Shown here: positions 24,352-33,145 of the stretch, piece by piece
Numbering within the stretch: position 1 is the first letter of the stretch
How the letters are laid out: every line of letters starts with the position of its first letter
From: Olsenella profusa DSM 13989
Lineage (GTDB): Bacteria; Actinomycetota; Coriobacteriia; Coriobacteriales; Atopobiaceae
DNA: 64,000 bases
Assembly: GCF_030811115.1 (NCBI RefSeq)
Contig: NZ_JAUSQK010000001.1
Location: 248,001-312,000, forward strand
Reading direction: 5' to 3'
The notes under the pieces: model-generated
Told to the model about the DNA's origin: nothing
The model's database searches: none
Seen by the model: the letters and a program-made list of their open reading frames with translations, nothing else
Made by a program: the position numbers and the translations under genes

Positions 24352-25290
24352 CTAGTGACCAGTCGCCCTGATGGGGTCGCCCGTCACCTTGAAGGTGGGC
24401 TGTACCTGCTCGATCAGGCCGTCTCCCTCGCTGGTGCCCGTGGGATAGTCGAACGTGAGGGAGCAGATCTTGTCCGCCGTGACGTACTCCATGGTATAGA
24501 AGGTCGTCCCGTCTCCCCGGTCGCGCGAGACCACACACCAGCCATCGCCCTTTGTGGCGTAGGCAGAGGGGTCGCCATTCGCACCTGAACTCGACGTGAG
24601 CGACGCATAGGCATCGTCCAAGCTGATGCCGTTGGCGTTTGCGTGCGCCGAAATGCTCACGTCGATGCTGCCCTTGGTGAGATGCAGGCTGTCCTGCGAG
24701 ACGCTGGGGGTGTAGCCCGCAGGCATCTGCAGCGAGATGCCATACTCGTCGCAGGTCACGCTCCTGTCCGCATTGACCTTGAACGTGGCGGTCTCGCTGC
24801 CGGAGCCCGTGGTGTAGGTGTCCTTCTGCGTGTCGACGGAAGGCGAGGCGTTGGTGGCGGGCGAATCGGCCACCTGCTGCGTCTGCTGGGCGACAGGCGC
24901 GTCGCCGGCAGGCGCAGGTGCAGTACCCTGCGAGGACACCTGCGCTGCCACCAGGGCAAACACGATGATGCCGATGATGAGCACGGCCACGACGATGGCC
25001 ACCGCCACGGGCAGCCTGTCCTGCGGGCGGCGCAGGGCAGGGGTTGGCGTGGGGATGGTGGCAGCTGCCTTGGCGGAGCGGAACTTCCCTGCATGGGGCG
25101 TGACGGCGACAGGCTGGACGCCTTGGGGCACGGGGCGTGCCGACCTGGCGGCAGCAGGACGGGCGGCGGGCTTGGCCACATCCATACGCACGGTCCTGTC
25201 GGCTGAGCCCTCGGCAAGAACGGGAGCACCACACTCCGTGCAGAACCTGCTGCCATCCTCGATCCTCGCGCCACAGTTGGTACAGAACAT
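24352..25290 (-). CDS. Zinc-ribbon single-pass membrane protein of unknown function
   Basis: A 312-residue protein. An N-terminal zinc ribbon (CTNCGARIEDGSRFCTECGAP), a proline/alanine-rich cytoplasmic linker, one transmembrane helix at about 92-115 (LPVAVAIVVAVLIIGIIVFALVA), a low-complexity linker and an extracytoplasmic domain of about 140 residues with two cysteines. Proteins of this layout are common envelope proteins in Gram-positive bacteria and rarely characterised. ATG at 25290 follows GAGGAG, itself inside a dyad. It ends 350 bases before pheS and is transcribed in the same direction. Confidence 0.75.
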   Translation of the reverse strand: MFCTNCGARIEDGSRFCTECGAPVLAEGSADRTVRMDVAKPAARPAAARSARPVPQGVQPVAVTPHAGKFRSAKAAATIPTPTPALRRPQDRLPVAVAIVVAVLIIGIIVFALVAAQVSSQGTAPAPAGDAPVAQQTQQVADSPATNASPSVDTQKDTYTTGSGSETATFKVNADRSVTCDEYGISLQMPAGYTPSVSQDSLHLTKGSIDVSISAHANANGISLDDAYASLTSSSGANGDPSAYATKGDGWCVVSRDRGDGTTFYTMEYVTADKICSLTFDYPTGTSEGDGLIEQVQPTFKVTGDPIRATGH

Positions 25291-25298
25291 GATGGCTC

Positions 25299-25338
25299 CT
25301 CGTCACAGTGATGGTGCCTCAATGGTATCAGTGACGAG
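25299..25338. promoter_or_regulatory. Dyad overlapping the ribosome site of the zinc-ribbon gene
   Basis: Arms CTCGTCAC(AG)TGAT and ATCAGTGACGAG (12 bp with a two-base bulge), nine bases before the ATG. It could be an operator or an RNA hairpin that hides the ribosome site. Confidence 0.35.
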
Positions 25339-25406
25339 CGGCTCCCATAGCTCCTGCCCAATGGATGTGGCTTTCTGAAAGCGACATGCGAGCCATGGGT
25401 CCGTGC

Positions 25407-26492
25407 TCAGTCACGCCAACCGGAGGCAGGTCCCCAGGGTCTCTCCAGCACAAAGCCACGACCGCACGTGACGAAGGGCAGGAGAGGCCGGTCCTCGGCG
25501 CACACCCAACCAGCCAGCGTGTCACGCCCGTCCAGCTCAAGCGGTTGGCGGGCAATCCCCACCTCGCCGGCATAGCGGCCATAGGCCTCGTTGCCCACCA
25601 CCACGGCACCGGCCTCGCACGAGAACGTGCGCGCCCTGCTGCCCGCCGCGGAAACGGGCATGTCCCAGCCCCGCGACTCCGGCGAGCGGATGAGGAACTC
25701 CGACGAGTCGGGACGGTCGTGCTGCGGACGGCCATAGAGGTACGAGAACGCCTCGTCCAGCATGGCATGGAGGGTCACGTAGCCTCGATTGAGCTCGCCC
25801 ATGCGTCGCCAGACGATGTCGGACACGTCGGAATCGCCCACGAGCACCACATCGCAGCGGGCATCGAACAGCTCGAGCATGTCGCGCACGAGCCCGATGC
25901 CCGTGTCGCCACGGTGCCCCTCCACGGTGGGCAGACCCTCATGCAGAGGGCCACGCAGGCCAGCGTCCCCCGGCACAAAGCCCATGACCTCGACGCCCAG
26001 GGCCTTGAGGCGGTCGTTGACGGAGGCCACGCGCCGCAGGGAGAGACCACTCCATCGTTTGGGGTAGTAGTTATGGCAGGCCGCGACCCGCGCAAGGTCC
26101 ACGCCTGCGGCACGCCAGGCGGCGATGTCATCGTCCGAGATGGTCGATGCGTTAAACACCACATGGAAGCGACGCGACAGCTCAGCCACGCGCGGGGCGC
26201 CAAAGCCAAAGTCGAGGCGCAGGTAGGTGAGTCCCAGCTGCGCCACGTCATCGATGCTGGAGCACCCCAACAGGCCAAGGGTACGAGGCGACACATCTGC
26301 CACCAGCTCGATGCCTGCCTCGCGGCAGAGCCTCACCAGACGCGCCGCCTCTCTCTGGTAATCGGGGATCCGCTCCTCGGGGATGTGCAGCGATGTGAAC
26401 GCCCGCCGCACGCCCGCACGCCGGGCCTTTTCCACCAGACGCGCGTTGTGCTCGTAGCCATTCGACAGATAGAGCGAGACGCCCGTATGCAT
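25407..26492 (-). CDS. mupG: MupG-like 6-phospho-N-acetylmuramidase (DUF871)
   Basis: A 361-residue TIM-barrel protein of the former DUF871 family, whose Staphylococcus aureus member MupG cleaves MurNAc-6P-GlcNAc imported by MurP. Characteristic segments are VSLYLSNGYEHN at the N-terminus, FTSLHIPEE, DVSPRTL, LRLDFGF, FNASTI, CHNYYPKRWSGLS and GDTGIG. The start is ATG at 26492 behind AGGGGGG. It lies 75 bases downstream of the MurNAc PTS gene, matching the gene content of the staphylococcal mupG-murQ-murP-murR cluster. Together these indicate uptake of the disaccharide and intracellular splitting. Confidence 0.85.
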   Translation of the reverse strand: MHTGVSLYLSNGYEHNARLVEKARRAGVRRAFTSLHIPEERIPDYQREAARLVRLCREAGIELVADVSPRTLGLLGCSSIDDVAQLGLTYLRLDFGFGAPRVAELSRRFHVVFNASTISDDDIAAWRAAGVDLARVAACHNYYPKRWSGLSLRRVASVNDRLKALGVEVMGFVPGDAGLRGPLHEGLPTVEGHRGDTGIGLVRDMLELFDARCDVVLVGDSDVSDIVWRRMGELNRGYVTLHAMLDEAFSYLYGRPQHDRPDSSEFLIRSPESRGWDMPVSAAGSRARTFSCEAGAVVVGNEAYGRYAGEVGIARQPLELDGRDTLAGWVCAEDRPLLPFVTCGRGFVLERPWGPASGWRD

Positions 26493-26567
26493 GCCAACCC
26501 CCCTCGCCGGCGTGGGACCCTCCACGACCGGGTGCCGGAGAGGGTCCCACGCCCAAACGCTCGAGCG

Positions 26568-28052
26568 CTATGCGCCAAACACGTCGTTGATGCGGTCCTC
26601 GTCGACGCCAAAGAAGTATGTGAGAACGAACCCGGCACCATAGGCGGCCAGCATGGCGACCACGTAGAGCCACTGCGTGCCCGGCACCACGATCAGGAGG
26701 CCAAACAGGCCGGAGACGCCCTGCGAGACCGTGCCCAGGTGGAAGAGCCACGCCAGCACGCCGCCCACGCCCGCACCCAGGCAGGCGGTCACGAAGGGCT
26801 TGCCCAAGGGCAGCGTCACGGCGTACATGAGCGGCTCTCCCACGCCGAGGATGCCCACGGGGATGGACTCGCGCAGGTAGGTCCTGACGCGCTCGTTCCT
26901 GGTCCTCACCAGAAGGGCTATGCCCGCGCCAACCTGGCCACCACCGGCCATCATGAGGATCGGGAGCAGATAGTTGACGCCCTGCGTGGGACCGGCAGGA
27001 TCGTTGAGCATGGCATGGATGGGCGTCAGGGCCTGATGCAGGCCCACGGAGACCAGGGGCAGGAACGTGGATGACAGCAGGTAGGCACCAAACGCGCCAA
27101 GCGTGTCGTAGAAGAACTGCAGCGCGAAGAAGATGCCCTGCGTGAGGAAGGCGCCCACCGGCTGCAGCACGATGATGGCCACAAGGGAGCCCACGATGAC
27201 CGTGCAGAGCGGGGTCAGGAAGGTGTCGAGCACGCTCGGCATGAGCCTGTGCAGGCGCCTCTCGAGGAAGGCAAAGAAGATGCCGCAGATGAGGGCACCC
27301 AGAAGACCACCGGCCGCAGGGTTGTACGTCATAGATGCCGCAATGGAGATGCCCCCGTTGGCAAACGTGGCCGTCGGCAGCGCGAAGGGCAGCTGCACGA
27401 GGGCAACACCGCTGGTGGCATCCTTCAGCAGCAATGGCATGGCTGCGTTGGAGATGGAGAGTGCACCGGCCATGGCACCCAGAACGGAGGAGCCGCCAAA
27501 CTCCTTACAGGCGTTGGAACCCACGAGCAGGGGCAGGTAGAGGAAGAGCGCCCAGCCCATGGTCCTGATGCACTGGTACCACCATACGGTATTGAACGCG
27601 TCGCCCGTGGAGTAGTTGATCACGTTGGCGATGCCGTTGATGAGACCTGCGGCGATGATGCCCGGCAGCAGGGGCACGAAGATGTTGCCGATGCGCTTGA
27701 GGAAGCGCTGCACGGGCTTGTCGTACCTGGCCCTCTGGGCGGCCTTGTTCTCGGCCGCGGCGCTGCGCACGTCCACGTCCTCCACGTCTCCAGCCTTCAC
27801 GCCCGTAAGCTTGACGAACTCGTCCAGCACCTTGTTGACGACACCTGGGCCAAAGACCACCTCGCAGCGATCGACATCCTCCACGAGGGCCATGACCCCC
27901 TCGACGGCCCTCACGGCAGCACCATCCACCTTGGCCGGGTCGGCCACCGTCAGGCGTAGCCGCGTCATGCAGGCCATGTTGCCCCGCACGTTCTCCCTGC
28001 CACCAACGGCAGCGAGGACCTCGCGCGCGACACGTGCATACTCCATGCTCAT
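26568..28052 (-). CDS. murP: N-acetylmuramic acid-type PTS transporter, IIBC
   Basis: A 494-residue PTS permease. An N-terminal IIB domain carries the phosphocysteine in GNMACMTRLRL (residue about 28), followed by a IIC domain with about ten helices (PGIIAAGLINGIANV, GGSSVLGAMAG, GVGEPLMYAVTLPLG). As in MurP no IIA domain is attached, so phosphate must come from another PTS protein. The ATG overlaps the murQ stop (ATGA). Assignment to MurNAc or MurNAc-disaccharide rests on murQ, mupG and the RpiR-type regulator in the same operon. Confidence 0.9.
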   Translation of the reverse strand: MSMEYARVAREVLAAVGGRENVRGNMACMTRLRLTVADPAKVDGAAVRAVEGVMALVEDVDRCEVVFGPGVVNKVLDEFVKLTGVKAGDVEDVDVRSAAAENKAAQRARYDKPVQRFLKRIGNIFVPLLPGIIAAGLINGIANVINYSTGDAFNTVWWYQCIRTMGWALFLYLPLLVGSNACKEFGGSSVLGAMAGALSISNAAMPLLLKDATSGVALVQLPFALPTATFANGGISIAASMTYNPAAGGLLGALICGIFFAFLERRLHRLMPSVLDTFLTPLCTVIVGSLVAIIVLQPVGAFLTQGIFFALQFFYDTLGAFGAYLLSSTFLPLVSVGLHQALTPIHAMLNDPAGPTQGVNYLLPILMMAGGGQVGAGIALLVRTRNERVRTYLRESIPVGILGVGEPLMYAVTLPLGKPFVTACLGAGVGGVLAWLFHLGTVSQGVSGLFGLLIVVPGTQWLYVVAMLAAYGAGFVLTYFFGVDEDRINDVFGA

Positions 28053-29092
28053 TGTTGTCCCTTCTCTCCGTGCTCGCTCCCTGTCGCTTCCAACGCATCC
28101 CTGCCGTCATGCGATACGTCCGCAGGGGCCAAGGATGCCGAGAGCCCCCCTCGTCGCCTGCGCGCATCCAGGTGGGCGTCCCCCTCACCGGCCTCCTCTG
28201 TGGCCACCGCCTGCGAGATCCTTCCCTGGGACGCCGCAAGGAGGCCCTTCGCCTGGTCGGACGTGGTGTCGGTGAGCAGCATGACGATGGCCACCTTGGC
28301 AGAGCCATCCGCCTGGGCAAGTGCCTCCTCGGCCTGGCCCTGCGTGCAGCCCGTCGCCGCCATCGTGATGTTCTGTGCGCGAACGCGCAGCTTCTCGTTG
28401 GTCTGCTGCACGTCCACCATGAGGTTCTGGTACGTCTTGCCGACACCCACCATGGAACCCGTCGAGATCATGTTGAGAATCATCTTCTCGGCGGTCCCCG
28501 CCTTGAGGCGCGTGGATCCCGTGAGCACCTCGGGCCCGCAATCCGGCTCGATGGCCAAATCGGCCTCCATCCCTATCTGGGAATTGCGATTGCCCGCTAT
28601 GGCGACGGTCCTGCAGCCCACCGCACGCGCATGGCGCAGCCCGCCAAGCACATAGGGCGTCCTGCCACTCGCAGCCAAACCGATGGCCAGGTCATGCCCA
28701 GAGAGCCCCAGGGCGTCCATCTCCCTGCCGCACAGCCCGAGGTCGTCCTCGGCACCCTCGACGGCACGCACGAACGCGCTTTCGCCCCCAGCGATGAGAC
28801 CCACCACCACAGAGGGGGGCACGCCAAAGGTGGGGGGGCACTCCACGGCATCAAGCACGCCCAGCCTGCCCGACGTTCCCGCACCAAAGTAGACGATCCT
28901 GCCCTCGTCCCGCAGGGCCTCGGTTGCCCACTCGATGGCCTGGGCCACCTGGTCGAGCACCGCACGAACCGCCTGCACCACACGACCGTCCTCGTCGTTC
29001 ATGACACCCGCCAGCTCGCGGGGGCTCATCTGGTCGAGATGCATGGTGAGCGGGTTGCGCGCCTCGGTCGACAGATGTGAGAGGTCTATCAC
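28049..29092 (-). CDS. murQ: N-acetylmuramic acid 6-phosphate etherase
   Basis: A 347-residue SIS-domain enzyme cleaving the lactyl ether of MurNAc-6P to GlcNAc-6P and D-lactate. The family signature is present (STEARNP near the N-terminus, GAGTSGRLGVLDAVECPPTFG, ESAFVRAVEGAEDD with the catalytic glutamates, STRLKAGTAEKMILNMISTG). The start is GTG behind GGGAGGG, overlapping the rpiR stop (GTGA). The protein has a tail of about 45 residues, rich in Arg and Ala, beyond the usual 300-residue end; it may be junk or frame-worn sequence. The D-lactate made fits the organism's D-lactate metabolism. Confidence 0.93.
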   Translation of the reverse strand: MIDLSHLSTEARNPLTMHLDQMSPRELAGVMNDEDGRVVQAVRAVLDQVAQAIEWATEALRDEGRIVYFGAGTSGRLGVLDAVECPPTFGVPPSVVVGLIAGGESAFVRAVEGAEDDLGLCGREMDALGLSGHDLAIGLAASGRTPYVLGGLRHARAVGCRTVAIAGNRNSQIGMEADLAIEPDCGPEVLTGSTRLKAGTAEKMILNMISTGSMVGVGKTYQNLMVDVQQTNEKLRVRAQNITMAATGCTQGQAEEALAQADGSAKVAIVMLLTDTTSDQAKGLLAASQGRISQAVATEEAGEGDAHLDARRRRGGLSASLAPADVSHDGRDALEATGSEHGEKGQQ

Positions 29093-29979
29093 GAACGCCC
29101 TCCCTTCCCATCGTGCGCCGGCCGGCGCACATCCGAACCCTTCTCGATCCAGTTGGACGAGAGCCGTTTGATGCTTTGCGCATAGTGGGCATTGACATAG
29201 GATACGAAGAGTATGTCCACCACATTGAGCTGGGCGATGCGCGATGACATGGCACCCGTCCTCTTGACCAGCTCCGTCGCCGCTACGCCCAGCACCACGT
29301 CGGAGAGCGAGACGAGGGGCGACCCGTATCCACCGCGCGTGATGGACACCACCCGTGCCCCGTTCGCACGCGCCACGCGCACGCAGTCGAGCACCTCGGT
29401 CGTGAGGCCCGAGTAGCTGACGGCGAGGGAAAGGTCCCCGGCGCGCATGTTCTTGGCACACAACAGCTGCGCGTGAAGGTCATCGCAGAGGTTGCAGGGT
29501 ATGTCCAGCCTGAGCAGCTTAAGCTGCAGGTCGCGTGCGACCAGCAGGGATGCCCCCACACCAAAGAGGCAGACGCTGCGCGCCGACGCCAGGAGCGAGA
29601 CGGCCCGATTGATCGCCTCCGCATCGAGATCCTCGGCAGTGAGCTTGAGGGAGGAGACGTTCTTGAGTGTGACCTTGTCAATGATGGCCTGCGTGGAGTC
29701 GCTCGAGAGCACGTCGCTCGTCACCACGGAGTCGGTCTGTGAGGCAATGGCAACCTCGCGCATGAGCGACTGCTGGAACTCGCGATAGCCGCTGCAGCCC
29801 AGCTTGCGGCAGAGGCGGATGATGGTCGACGGCGAGGTGCACGTGAGCTTTGCAAGCGCGCTCATCGATATGCCGGCGACCTGGTCGGACGTGGTGAGGA
29901 TGAAGTTGATAATGGCCTGCTCCGATGCCGTGGCAAGGCCACAGTACTCCTCCAGTCGGAGCTTCAGGCCACGAATCAT
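29089..29979 (-). CDS. RpiR/MurR-family transcriptional regulator
   Basis: A 296-residue regulator: N-terminal RpiR helix-turn-helix (TASEQAIINFILTTSDQVAGISMSALAKLTCTSPSTIIRLCRKLG) and a C-terminal SIS sugar-phosphate sensor domain (ARSVCLFGVGAS...SYSGLTTEVLDCVRVARANGARVVSITR). ATG at 29979 follows AGGAGG. It is first in the MurNAc operon and overlaps murQ by four bases, so it likely senses MurNAc-6P and controls its own operon. Confidence 0.9.
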   Translation of the reverse strand: MIRGLKLRLEEYCGLATASEQAIINFILTTSDQVAGISMSALAKLTCTSPSTIIRLCRKLGCSGYREFQQSLMREVAIASQTDSVVTSDVLSSDSTQAIIDKVTLKNVSSLKLTAEDLDAEAINRAVSLLASARSVCLFGVGASLLVARDLQLKLLRLDIPCNLCDDLHAQLLCAKNMRAGDLSLAVSYSGLTTEVLDCVRVARANGARVVSITRGGYGSPLVSLSDVVLGVAATELVKRTGAMSSRIAQLNVVDILFVSYVNAHYAQSIKRLSSNWIEKGSDVRRPAHDGKGGRS

Positions 29980-30054
29980 GGCAATCCTCCTCATATGCCC
30001 TAACGATCAGCTGGCGCCATGCTGCGGCGCTCCCTGGCCGTATGATACTGGCAT

Positions 30055-30080
30055 AGTCATAATTTTTTGGAAAAGTGACT
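30055..30080. promoter_or_regulatory. Candidate operator of the MurNAc operon
   Basis: An AT-rich dyad with outer arms AGTCA/TGACT around a T-tract and A-tract, in the gap upstream of the rpiR-type gene. RpiR-family sites are often A/T-tract dyads. The rest of the 184-base gap shows no gene. Confidence 0.4.
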
Positions 30081-30163
30081 CATTACTTGTCAGCTTATGG
30101 CATAGGCAGAGCGCGCGACAGACCGCTCGCCACCCCGACAGCGCCGCTCGGCACGTCTGGCCG

Positions 30164-31003
30164 TCAGTGCAGGTGGCAGGACGAAGCCGTATGCGGAGGC
30201 ATCTCGCCCCGTACGAGCGCCTCGATGGCCATGGGCACGGCATCGTCCTCGCAGGCGCCGATGAGGTAGCGTGCCGCATCCTTCGCATCCCGCGTTGCCC
30301 CGCTCACGGCAAACGACAGGGGCACGTACGAGAGCATCGAGACGTCATTGCCACCGTCGCCGAACACGGCGACCTGGTCGAGGCCGATGCCCAAGCGCCC
30401 ACAGAGCACGTCGATCGCCGGCCCCTTGCCCCACCCCCGCGTGAGGACGTTGAGCCACCCCGCCCGGGGCACGTCGAAGTCGAGCTGTGGGATCAGCGCC
30501 GCCAGGCGATCCGCCAGCTCGTGCATCAGGGTGATCGTGTCGTCAGAGAAGACGTTGGCCTTCACGATGTCAATACGGGGAACGTCGTCCACGGAAACGC
30601 AGCTCCTGCCATAGCTGGGGAAGCAGCGCGTGAGCTCCTCGCGCGAGCCCACGACCAACTCGGGCGTCACGTCGTCAAAGCACACGAGGCCACAGCCGGG
30701 CATGCCGCGTAGGACGTCAGCCAATGACCGCAGGGCATCATGGGGCAGCAGCTCCTTGTGCACCTCGCAGCCGTCCAGATAGACTTCCATGCCATTGGAG
30801 GCGAGTGCCGTGGCGCAACACGACCCATCGTCCCTCAGCAGCGGCGGAATCCACCTGAGACCACGCCCACTGGCCGGCCCCACACGCAGGCCCGCATCCA
30901 TGGCCGCGTGGAACGCGTCGAGGCAGCGCTCCCCCACCCGTGTCTGCCCGTAGGGCAGAATGGTGCCGTCAATGTCCGTGAGGATGAGTCTGGTGTCTGG
31001 CAT
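30164..31003 (-). CDS. HAD-IIB (Cof-type) sugar phosphatase
   Basis: A 279-residue HAD hydrolase. Motif I is ILTDIDGTILPYG, motif II is around GPASGRGL, Lys of motif III is in GWGKGPAIDVL, and motif IV is FGDGGNDVSML. It has the Cof-type IIB cap. Such enzymes dephosphorylate sugar phosphates or flavin/pyridoxal phosphates with broad specificity. ATG at 31003 has a weak GGGGGCG site. It is a single gene between the MurNAc operon and the divergent radical SAM gene. Confidence 0.88.
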   Translation of the reverse strand: MPDTRLILTDIDGTILPYGQTRVGERCLDAFHAAMDAGLRVGPASGRGLRWIPPLLRDDGSCCATALASNGMEVYLDGCEVHKELLPHDALRSLADVLRGMPGCGLVCFDDVTPELVVGSREELTRCFPSYGRSCVSVDDVPRIDIVKANVFSDDTITLMHELADRLAALIPQLDFDVPRAGWLNVLTRGWGKGPAIDVLCGRLGIGLDQVAVFGDGGNDVSMLSYVPLSFAVSGATRDAKDAARYLIGACEDDAVPMAIEALVRGEMPPHTASSCHLH

Positions 31004-31335
31004 GGCACGCCCCCGATGGTTGGTCGCCTCCCCAGCAGCGTAGCGCATGGAACAGACGCAAGACGTCGAGGGACGTTGCACGTCGCGCGATCGATGGCCG
31101 CGCGACGCGTTCCCCGAGCATCCCTTGGGACGATTTCGTCACGCTGGACCTTTATTTCCCATACGTAAGAAAGGGCCATGTTTCTGACCTCTATTCAAAA
31201 ATATTTGCTATGGTGGATACATTCATAGTCAAGCATGGTGGCCCTACGACCTTGCGACCACTCAGAGGGCCTGCGCCACAAGCAGGCGTGCGTCCACGGC
31301 GAGCAGAGCCACGTGGCACCAGGGAAGGAATGGAC
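31004..31335. other. Intergenic region between HAD phosphatase and radical SAM gene
   Basis: A 332-base divergent gap with no gene. It contains a perfect 9-bp inverted repeat CGTCGCGCG/CGCGCGACG (31081-31089 and 31099-31107) and an AT-rich stretch (31185-31230) that probably holds the radical SAM promoter. The transcript would carry an untranslated leader of roughly 100 bases. Confidence 0.5.
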
Positions 31336-32826
31336 ATGCAGTCAAAGCTCGCGCACGCGGCCGAACGCAAGGCCTTCGAGATCGTCATCGACCAGTTCAT
31401 CAATGCTCCTGAGGGGAAGGCGCGCGAGAAGGTCTTCAACCGCTTCCTTGACATGGCCGGCAAGCTCCTTGCCGACACCGCACCCGACATGGGCAATGCG
31501 CTCCGCCAGGCGTTCTACCCAGGCTCCAAGTGGGAGAAGGTCATCCTGAGCCTGCCCGAGCGCGTCGACCACCACATCCTGCACACCGCCGTGACCAACG
31601 GCGCCTACGAGGCCGCCTTCCGCGGCCTGCGCACCACCACCGAGTCTGCCGAGAGGTACCAGTGCAACGTGCCCTGGATCATCATCTTCGACCCCACCAG
31701 CGCCTGCAACATGCACTGCGTCGGCTGCTGGGCCGCCGACTACTCCAAGTCGCTCAACCTCTCGTTTGACGAGATGGACCGCCTCGTCAGTGAGGCCAAG
31801 GAGCTGGGGTGCCACTGGTTCATGATGACCGGCGGCGAGCCCATGTGCCGCTGGCGCGACATTGCCAGGCTCGCCGAGAGGCACAACGACTGCCTCTTCG
31901 GCCTCTACACCAACGGCACCCTCATCAACCAGCAGGTCTGCGATGACGTCAAGCGCATCGGCAACGTGCTCTTCTCCGTCTCGCTCGAGGGCTCCGAGGA
32001 GGCCAACGACGGGCGGCGTGGCGACGGCTGCTTCGACAAGGTCATGGCCGCGTTCGATCTCATGAGGGAGAACGGCGTCGCCTTTGGCACCTCCACCGCC
32101 TACACCCGCGCCAACGTGGAGTCCGTCACCTCCGACGAGTACTACGAGCTCCTGGAGCAGAAGGGCGCCCTGTGGGCCTGGTACTTCCACTACATGCCCG
32201 TCGGCGAGGGCGCCAACGCCGACCTCATGCCCACGCCCGAGCAGCGCGAGTACATGATCAAGCGCATCCGTGAGATTCGCGACTTCGAGGGCGGCCATTC
32301 CGTCATGGCGATGGACTTCCAGAACGACGGCGAGTACGTCGGCGGCTGCATCGCCGGCGGGCGCGTCTTCTGCCACATCACCGCCCGTGGCGACGTGGAG
32401 CCCTGCGTCTTCATCCACTACTCCAACGCCAGCATCAAGGACCAGAGCCTCCTCGGGTGCCTGCAGCAGCCCATATTCCAGGCGTATCGCGCTCACTGGC
32501 CCTGGAATAACAACATGCTCGAACCCTGTCCGATGCTCGAGAACCCCGAGGTGCTGCCCGAGATCGTGCACGAGGCGGACGCCAAGTCCACGGAGTACGT
32601 CACGCCCGAGAGCGTCGACCACCTCTGCGAGCGCACCGCTCCCTACGCCAAGACCTGGAAGCAACATGCCGACAAGATCTGGCTCGAGGAGCACCCGACG
32701 GGCAAGAAGGTCTACGAGGACGACATCTCGATGATGGACGTGGATGCCAAGGCCAAGCGCCTCGCCAAGAAGGACAGGGAGCTTGATGCCGAGGAGCAGA
32801 GCGTGTTCGCCTCGGCAGCCGAGTAG
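31336..32826 (+). CDS. Radical SAM/SPASM-like protein of unknown function
   Basis: A 496-residue protein. A helical N-terminal region of about 105 residues precedes a radical SAM core with the cluster motif at Cys124, Cys128 and Cys131 (SACNMHCVGC) and a following GGEP motif (MMTGGEPMC). Additional cysteines near 335-400 (VGGCIAGGRVFCHITARGDVEPC, LEPCPML) look like a C-terminal auxiliary cluster region. The C-terminus is charged and helical. The start chosen is ATG at 31336, seven bases after AGGGAAGG; an ATG two codons earlier is too close to that site. No peptide substrate or partner gene is adjacent, so the reaction is unknown. Confidence 0.85.
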   Translation: MQSKLAHAAERKAFEIVIDQFINAPEGKAREKVFNRFLDMAGKLLADTAPDMGNALRQAFYPGSKWEKVILSLPERVDHHILHTAVTNGAYEAAFRGLRTTTESAERYQCNVPWIIIFDPTSACNMHCVGCWAADYSKSLNLSFDEMDRLVSEAKELGCHWFMMTGGEPMCRWRDIARLAERHNDCLFGLYTNGTLINQQVCDDVKRIGNVLFSVSLEGSEEANDGRRGDGCFDKVMAAFDLMRENGVAFGTSTAYTRANVESVTSDEYYELLEQKGALWAWYFHYMPVGEGANADLMPTPEQREYMIKRIREIRDFEGGHSVMAMDFQNDGEYVGGCIAGGRVFCHITARGDVEPCVFIHYSNASIKDQSLLGCLQQPIFQAYRAHWPWNNNMLEPCPMLENPEVLPEIVHEADAKSTEYVTPESVDHLCERTAPYAKTWKQHADKIWLEEHPTGKKVYEDDISMMDVDAKAKRLAKKDRELDAEEQSVFASAAE

Positions 32827-32846
32827 CGGAGGGTGAGTCCGCGTGA

Positions 32847-32890
32847 GGCACGCCGTCCGGCATCGTGCGGGGCGGCGTGCCATCGTTTCT
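32847..32890 (+). terminator. Hairpin terminator after the radical SAM gene
   Basis: A 12-bp stem (32847-32858 with 32870-32881, one G-U pair) followed by ATCGTTTCT. The U-tract is weak, so efficiency is uncertain. Confidence 0.6.
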
Positions 32891-32974
32891 CATGCCTGCC
32901 GGCGCTGCGGCATGCCGGAAGACACGGGAAGACAAACTCGGAGACGTCATCACAGCGGCATGGACTGCAAGCTT

Positions 32975-33060
32975 CGCCCAAAGTGCATGCGCAACGCGTT
33001 TCGCCCAGCGTTTGCCCAGATGGCATTTTCTGGAAGTGCGTTGCGCGTGCACTTTGGGCG
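32975..33060. repeat. Long inverted repeat between convergent genes
   Basis: Arms of 23 bp (32975-32997 and 33038-33060) match at 22 positions around a 40-base loop. The arms carry TGCACTTTGGGC, which resembles the TGCACC-tTTGG core of copies A and B. It lies in a 319-base gap between the 3' ends of two convergent genes and may be a bidirectional terminator or a member of the same repeat family. No gene is seen in this gap. Confidence 0.7.
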
Positions 33061-33145
33061 GCGCCACTCAGGTAGGGAGGGCAGACGTCGGCACCACGGC
33101 GTCCGCCCCGCCCACCTTTATGTCAAGCGGCGTCGACGGCAACCC

